A DNA stretch of 8,484 nucleotides from Syntrophomonas sp. UBA4807 (lineage in GTDB: Bacteria; Bacillota; Syntrophomonadia; Syntrophomonadales; Syntrophomonadaceae), in NCBI GenBank assembly GCA_002402575.1, contig DHGD01000106.1, forward strand, positions 1,314 through 9,797, read 5' to 3'. Below, one piece after another: positions 5,889-8,484 of this stretch. Below the pieces are notes generated by a model. It did no database searches, had not been told where the DNA came from, and worked only from the letters and a program-made list of their open reading frames with translations. Position numbers and translations under genes: made by a program. Position 1 is the stretch's first letter. The number at the start of each line of letters is the position of its first letter.

Positions 5889-7067
5889 ATGCGTGAGGCC
5901 GTTATTGCCGGTGCGGTAAGAACACCGATAGGTGACTTTATGGGAACTCTCAAGGATTTCTCTGCCGTTGATTTAGGAACTATCGCCCTCAAAGCGGCTA
6001 TTAATAAAGCTGGGGTTAACCCCGCAATAATCGAAGAAGTGGTCGCCGGACATGTATACCAAGCGGGCTGCAAGGGCAATCCTGCCCGTCAGGTCACTTT
6101 AGGCGCGGGTTGCCCGGTAGAGACAGTGTCCTTAACCATTAATCAGCAATGCCCCTCCTCGATGCGGGCTGCTGAAATCCTCTGCCAGGAAATAATGCTG
6201 GGCAAGATTGACGTCGGAGCTGCGGTTGGTATGGAAAGTATGACTAATATCCCGTATCTGTTGCTCAAAGCACGGATGGGCTATCGTATGGGCCCGGGTA
6301 AATTAGAAGACGGCATGCTTTATGATGCTTTGATTGATGCTTTCTATAACTACCATCAGGGCATCACCGCAGAAAACCTGGCTGAGATGTATAATGTTAC
6401 CCGCGAGGAACAGGATGAATGGGCACTGATAAGTCATCAAAGGGCTTGCCAGGCTATTAAAGAAGGCAAATTTCAAGAAGAACTGATCCCCATTGAAATT
6501 AAAACCAAGAAAGGAACGGCTGTATTTGATACCGATGAACATCCCAATCCGAAAGTAAACCTGGAATCCTTGGCCAAGTTAAAGCCAGCTTTTAAAAAAG
6601 ATGGCACGGTAACCGCTGGCAATGCTTCTGCCATCAATGATTCCGCTTGTGCTGCAATCATACTAGGGGCCGACAAGGCGGCAGAATTGAACATAAAACC
6701 ACTGGCTCGTATTGTGGCCACCGCTTCAGCGTCGGTAGAACCTAAAATTATGGGAATAGGGGTTGTGCCCGCTGTAAATCGGGTTTTGAAGTTGGCCAAT
6801 ATGAAAGCTGATGATATTGATCTGTGGGAACTTAATGAAGCTTTTGCCGCTCAGTTTCTAGCCTGCAACCGTGAATTAAAATTGGATCCGAATAAGATCA
6901 ATGTCAACGGGTCCGGCATCTCCCTAGGACACCCGGTAGGCAGTACCGGACTGAGGCTGATTGTAACCGCAATTCATGAATTAAAACGCAGAAATAGGAA
7001 ATATGGCTGCGCTTCACTCTGTGCTGGCGGGGGACCTGCCATGGCTACCATCATTGAAGTTCTTTAA
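5889..7067 (+). CDS. thiolase (acetyl-CoA acyltransferase/acetyltransferase)
   Basis: This 392-residue thiolase is of standard length and would cleave a 3-ketoacyl-CoA with CoA to acetyl-CoA and a shortened acyl-CoA, or run in reverse. The nucleophile is Cys88, in TINQQCPSSMRA; most thiolases have CGSG or CSSG there, so the CPSSM loop is a variant. NEAFA appears in LWELNEAFAAQF, His348 is in GISLGHPVGSTG, and the second catalytic cysteine, Cys378, is in LCAGGGPAMA, so all four catalytic blocks are intact. AAAAGGAGG (5872-5880) lies 8 nt before ATG 5889, and the gene follows the CoA-transferase genes after 57 bp. In this operon the degradative direction fits best (inference). The sequence does not separate biosynthetic acetoacetyl-CoA thiolase from a longer-chain or branched-chain enzyme. 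Confidence 0.93.
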   Translation: MREAVIAGAVRTPIGDFMGTLKDFSAVDLGTIALKAAINKAGVNPAIIEEVVAGHVYQAGCKGNPARQVTLGAGCPVETVSLTINQQCPSSMRAAEILCQEIMLGKIDVGAAVGMESMTNIPYLLLKARMGYRMGPGKLEDGMLYDALIDAFYNYHQGITAENLAEMYNVTREEQDEWALISHQRACQAIKEGKFQEELIPIEIKTKKGTAVFDTDEHPNPKVNLESLAKLKPAFKKDGTVTAGNASAINDSACAAIILGADKAAELNIKPLARIVATASASVEPKIMGIGVVPAVNRVLKLANMKADDIDLWELNEAFAAQFLACNRELKLDPNKINVNGSGISLGHPVGSTGLRLIVTAIHELKRRNRKYGCASLCAGGGPAMATIIEVL

Positions 7068-7075
7068 ATTTGTAG

Positions 7076-7082
7076 AGGGGGG
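7076..7082 (+). promoter_or_regulatory. ribosome-binding site that decides the start of the hydroxyacyl-CoA dehydrogenase gene
   Basis: AGGGGGG lies 7 nt before ATG 7090. The frame is open back to ATG 7003 inside the thiolase gene, but that start lacks a site and would add 29 residues unrelated to the family ahead of the Rossmann fold. Confidence 0.75.
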
Positions 7083-7089
7083 ATTTGTA

Positions 7090-7947
7090 ATGGCTATTAA
7101 CAAGCTGGGAGTATTAGGAGCTGGAACCATGGGCGCAGGAATTGCGCAGGTGGGGGCTCAATCCGGGCTGCAAGTCGTACTTATTGATTTGGAGCAGGCC
7201 TTTCTGGATAGGGCAATAAAAGGAATGATCAAGAATTGGGATAGGGATGTAAGCAAGGGTAAAATAACTGAACGGAATAAAGCCGATTTCTTAAATAATA
7301 TTACTACCAGCACTCATAACATTGACTTCCAAGACTGCGATCTGGTAATCGAAGTCATAGTTGAGAATATTGATATCAAGAAGAAGGCCTTTAAAGATCT
7401 TAACGACATTTGCCCGCCGCAAACGGTTATAGCTTCAAACACCTCGGGCTTTAGCATTACTGAAATTGCCGCTACCAGTGGGCGGCCGGACAAGATCGTG
7501 GGGATGCATTTTTTCAATCCGGTGCCGGTCATGAAACTGGTGGAAGTGATACCAGGAGCTGATACTAGTGAGGAAACAGTCGAACTGGCCATGGAAGCGT
7601 GTCAGACTATCGGTAAGAAGGCTATACGGGCTAAAGAAGCCCCCGGATTTATTGTTAACCGGATCCTGGTGCCCTATCTCAACGATGCCGCCACAGCTTA
7701 CCAGGAAGGTGTGGCTTCAGCCGAGGAAATCGACGAAGCTATGAAACTCGGCGCCAATATGCCTATTGGCCCCTTGGCGTTATGCGATTTGGTAGGTATT
7801 GACGTATTGCTAATGGTAATAGAATATTTCTATAAGGAATTCGGCGATCCTAAATTCCGTCCTTCTCTGGCACTGAAACAAAAAGTTCGAGCAGGACATT
7901 ATGGAGTAAAGAGCGGTAAGGGTTTTTATGATTATTCTAAAAAGTAA
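7090..7947 (+). CDS. hbd: 3-hydroxyacyl-CoA (3-hydroxybutyryl-CoA) dehydrogenase
   Basis: This 285-residue NAD(P)-dependent enzyme interconverts (S)-3-hydroxyacyl-CoA and 3-ketoacyl-CoA. The Rossmann motif GAGTMG is at 10-15, and Asp33 ends the second strand (VVLID), which favours NAD over NADP. The catalytic residues are visible: Ser119 in SNTSG, His140 in MHFFNPVPVM, Glu152 in KLVEVIPG and Asn190 in FIVNR. The C-terminal helical dimerisation domain ends with the usual GVKSGKGFYDY. The length is that of clostridial single-domain Hbd, so no hydratase domain is fused to it. It starts 22 bp after the thiolase stop and is the last gene of the operon; two hairpins follow. It supplies the step between hydration and thiolysis. 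The symbol is by family; substrate chain length is not proven. Confidence 0.94.
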   Translation: MAINKLGVLGAGTMGAGIAQVGAQSGLQVVLIDLEQAFLDRAIKGMIKNWDRDVSKGKITERNKADFLNNITTSTHNIDFQDCDLVIEVIVENIDIKKKAFKDLNDICPPQTVIASNTSGFSITEIAATSGRPDKIVGMHFFNPVPVMKLVEVIPGADTSEETVELAMEACQTIGKKAIRAKEAPGFIVNRILVPYLNDAATAYQEGVASAEEIDEAMKLGANMPIGPLALCDLVGIDVLLMVIEYFYKEFGDPKFRPSLALKQKVRAGHYGVKSGKGFYDYSKK

Positions 7948-7952
7948 AGTAA

Positions 7953-7983
7953 ACCCAGTACCGGTTCAAGTTCGGTTCCGGGT
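7953..7983 (+). other. imperfect hairpin after the last operon gene
   Basis: Arms 7953-7963 (ACCCAGTACCG) and 7973-7983 (CGGTTCCGGGT) pair at 9 of 11 positions around a 9-nt loop. There is no T tract, so it is not itself a terminator. It begins 6 bp after the stop codon and could protect the 3' end of the mRNA, or be chance. Confidence 0.3.
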
Positions 7984-7991
7984 ATCATGAA

Positions 7992-8029
7992 GCAAAAAAC
8001 CGAGAGCCTTACGGCTCTCGGTTTTTTGC
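7992..8029. terminator. strong rho-independent terminator of the operon
   Basis: A perfect 17-bp stem, from 7992-8008 (GCAAAAAACCGAGAGCC) to 8013-8029, encloses the loop TTAC. The core GC stem is flanked by A6 on one side and T6 on the other, so it can terminate in both directions. It starts 45 bp after the dehydrogenase stop codon and closes the operon before the non-coding stretch and the tRNA genes. Confidence 0.93.
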
Positions 8030-8165
8030 GTTTGACCAGCATGTCTGCCGAGCCAATGGGTTGAAAGAAACCGGGCTGCTAGTAATTCTTCGATAATAGT
8101 TATTTTTTTGCTTCTGGTTTACCCATTTCTGTTTTCATTTTCCCATTATAGCTGTTTACCGGGGG

Positions 8166-8215
8166 ATGACATTTTCCCTGACGAGTTATAGCATGACATT
8201 ATCGCTGATTAACGA
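8166..8215. repeat. two imperfect direct repeats, possible IS21-type element end
   Basis: ATGACATTTTCCCTGA at 8166 and ATGACATTATCGCTGA at 8193 match at 14 of 16 positions and are spaced 27 bp apart, with further similarity after each (GAGTTA and TTAACGAG). A partial third copy, CATTTTCCC followed by TTATAGC, lies at 8137-8152. Repeats of this ATGACATT...CTGA form are, from memory, typical of the multiple-repeat ends of IS21-family elements. No transposase gene is present, so at most this is a leftover end. The rest of 8030-8296 shows no gene; small dyads lie at 8232-8246 and 8277-8289. Confidence 0.4.
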
Positions 8216-8296
8216 GAGCCTGTTAGCTTGTGGGTTGCAATAACCCTATAAAGATAAAGTTGATAGAATTATGACTGCGCGAAATGCGCCACTTGG

Positions 8297-8372
8297 GGGC
8301 GGATGGCGAAGAGGCTAACGCTATGGTCTGCAAAATCATCATGCGCCGGTTCGAATCCGGCTCCGCCCTCCA
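8297..8372 (+). tRNA. tRNA-Cys (anticodon GCA)
   Basis: A full cloverleaf can be drawn. Acceptor arms are GGGCGGA (8297-8303) and TCCGCCC (8362-8368). A 3-bp D stem pairs 8306-8308 with 8319-8321. The anticodon arm is ATGGT-CTGCAAA-ATCAT with GCA at 8330-8332. The variable loop has 5 nt, and the T arm is GCCGG-TTCGAAT-CCGGC. The discriminator is U (8369), the known identity base of tRNA-Cys, and CCA is encoded (8370-8372). Confidence 0.95.
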
Positions 8373-8388
8373 TCTTTATAAAAACACT

Positions 8389-8477
8389 GCCCGGGTGGCG
8401 GAATAGGCAGACGCACGGGACTTAAAATCCCGCGACCTTTACCGATCGTACCGGTTCGACCCCGGTCTCGGGCACCA
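8389..8477 (+). tRNA. tRNA-Leu (anticodon UAA)
   Basis: This is a class II tRNA with a long variable arm. Acceptor arms are GCCCGGG (8389-8395) and CTCGGGC (8467-8473), with one G-U pair. The anticodon arm is CGGGA-CTTAAAA-TCCCG with TAA at 8423-8425. The T arm is ACCGG-TTCGACC-CCGGT (8450-8466). The discriminator is A (8474), and CCA is encoded (8475-8477). It begins 16 bp after the tRNA-Cys CCA, so the two are probably co-transcribed and processed together. Confidence 0.95.
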
Positions 8478-8484
8478 ATATTTA

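Noticed and set aside
7003..7089. N-terminal extension of the hydroxyacyl-CoA dehydrogenase from ATG 7003
   Set aside because: It overlaps the thiolase C-terminus, has no ribosome-binding site, and the family begins just before the GAGTMG motif, as from ATG 7090.
8223..8252. Possible tRNA promoter, TTAGCT - 18 bp - TATAAA
   Set aside because: The -35 matches only 3 of 6 positions; no convincing promoter could be chosen, although one is expected before the tRNA pair.
1..8484. CRISPR arrays, riboswitches, toxin-antitoxin or defence genes
   Set aside because: No regular repeat-spacer pattern, no long structured leader and no such gene could be seen; the window is metabolic and tRNA sequence.

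Overview
The window looks like chromosomal DNA from an anaerobic Firmicute of the Clostridia, for example a syntrophic fatty-acid oxidiser or a Desulfotomaculum/Pelotomaculum-like sulfate reducer. The grounds are moderate GC, strong AGGAGG ribosome-binding sites, tRNA genes with encoded CCA, a PAS-type sigma-54 activator, and an operon of beta-oxidation and CoA-transferase genes. The genus is inference; no marker here fixes it.

Layout, all genes on the + strand. (1) 81-1475: a sigma-54 enhancer-binding protein (PAS, AAA+, Fis-type HTH), followed by its own rho-independent terminator at 1503-1525. (2) 1476-1823: a 348-bp regulatory gap. It holds that terminator, a possible 31-codon gene remnant, several dyads, a clear -24/-12 promoter (1737-1752) and an orphan, near-perfect Shine-Dalgarno sequence close to the predicted 5' end of the mRNA. 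(3) 1824-7947: six closely spaced genes, namely acyl-CoA dehydrogenase (MCAD-like), two tandem paralogous CoA-transferase A subunits, one CoA-transferase B subunit carrying the catalytic Glu, thiolase, and 3-hydroxyacyl-CoA dehydrogenase. (4) 7953-8029: a weak hairpin and then a 17-bp-stem terminator closing the operon. (5) 8030-8296: non-coding DNA with two 27-bp-spaced direct repeats that resemble the repeats at IS21-type insertion sequence ends. (6) 8297-8477: tRNA-Cys(GCA) and tRNA-Leu(UAA).

How the genes fit together: the activator probably senses a metabolite through its PAS domain and turns on the -24/-12 promoter immediately downstream. The operon then supplies activation of a carboxylic acid by CoA transfer, alpha,beta-dehydrogenation, oxidation of the 3-hydroxyacyl-CoA and thiolytic cleavage. 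Enoyl-CoA hydratase and electron-transfer flavoprotein genes are absent from the window and must come from elsewhere. The acid itself cannot be named from the sequence. The most unusual points are the A-A-B arrangement of the CoA-transferase genes and the orphan Shine-Dalgarno at the start of the sigma-54 transcript.
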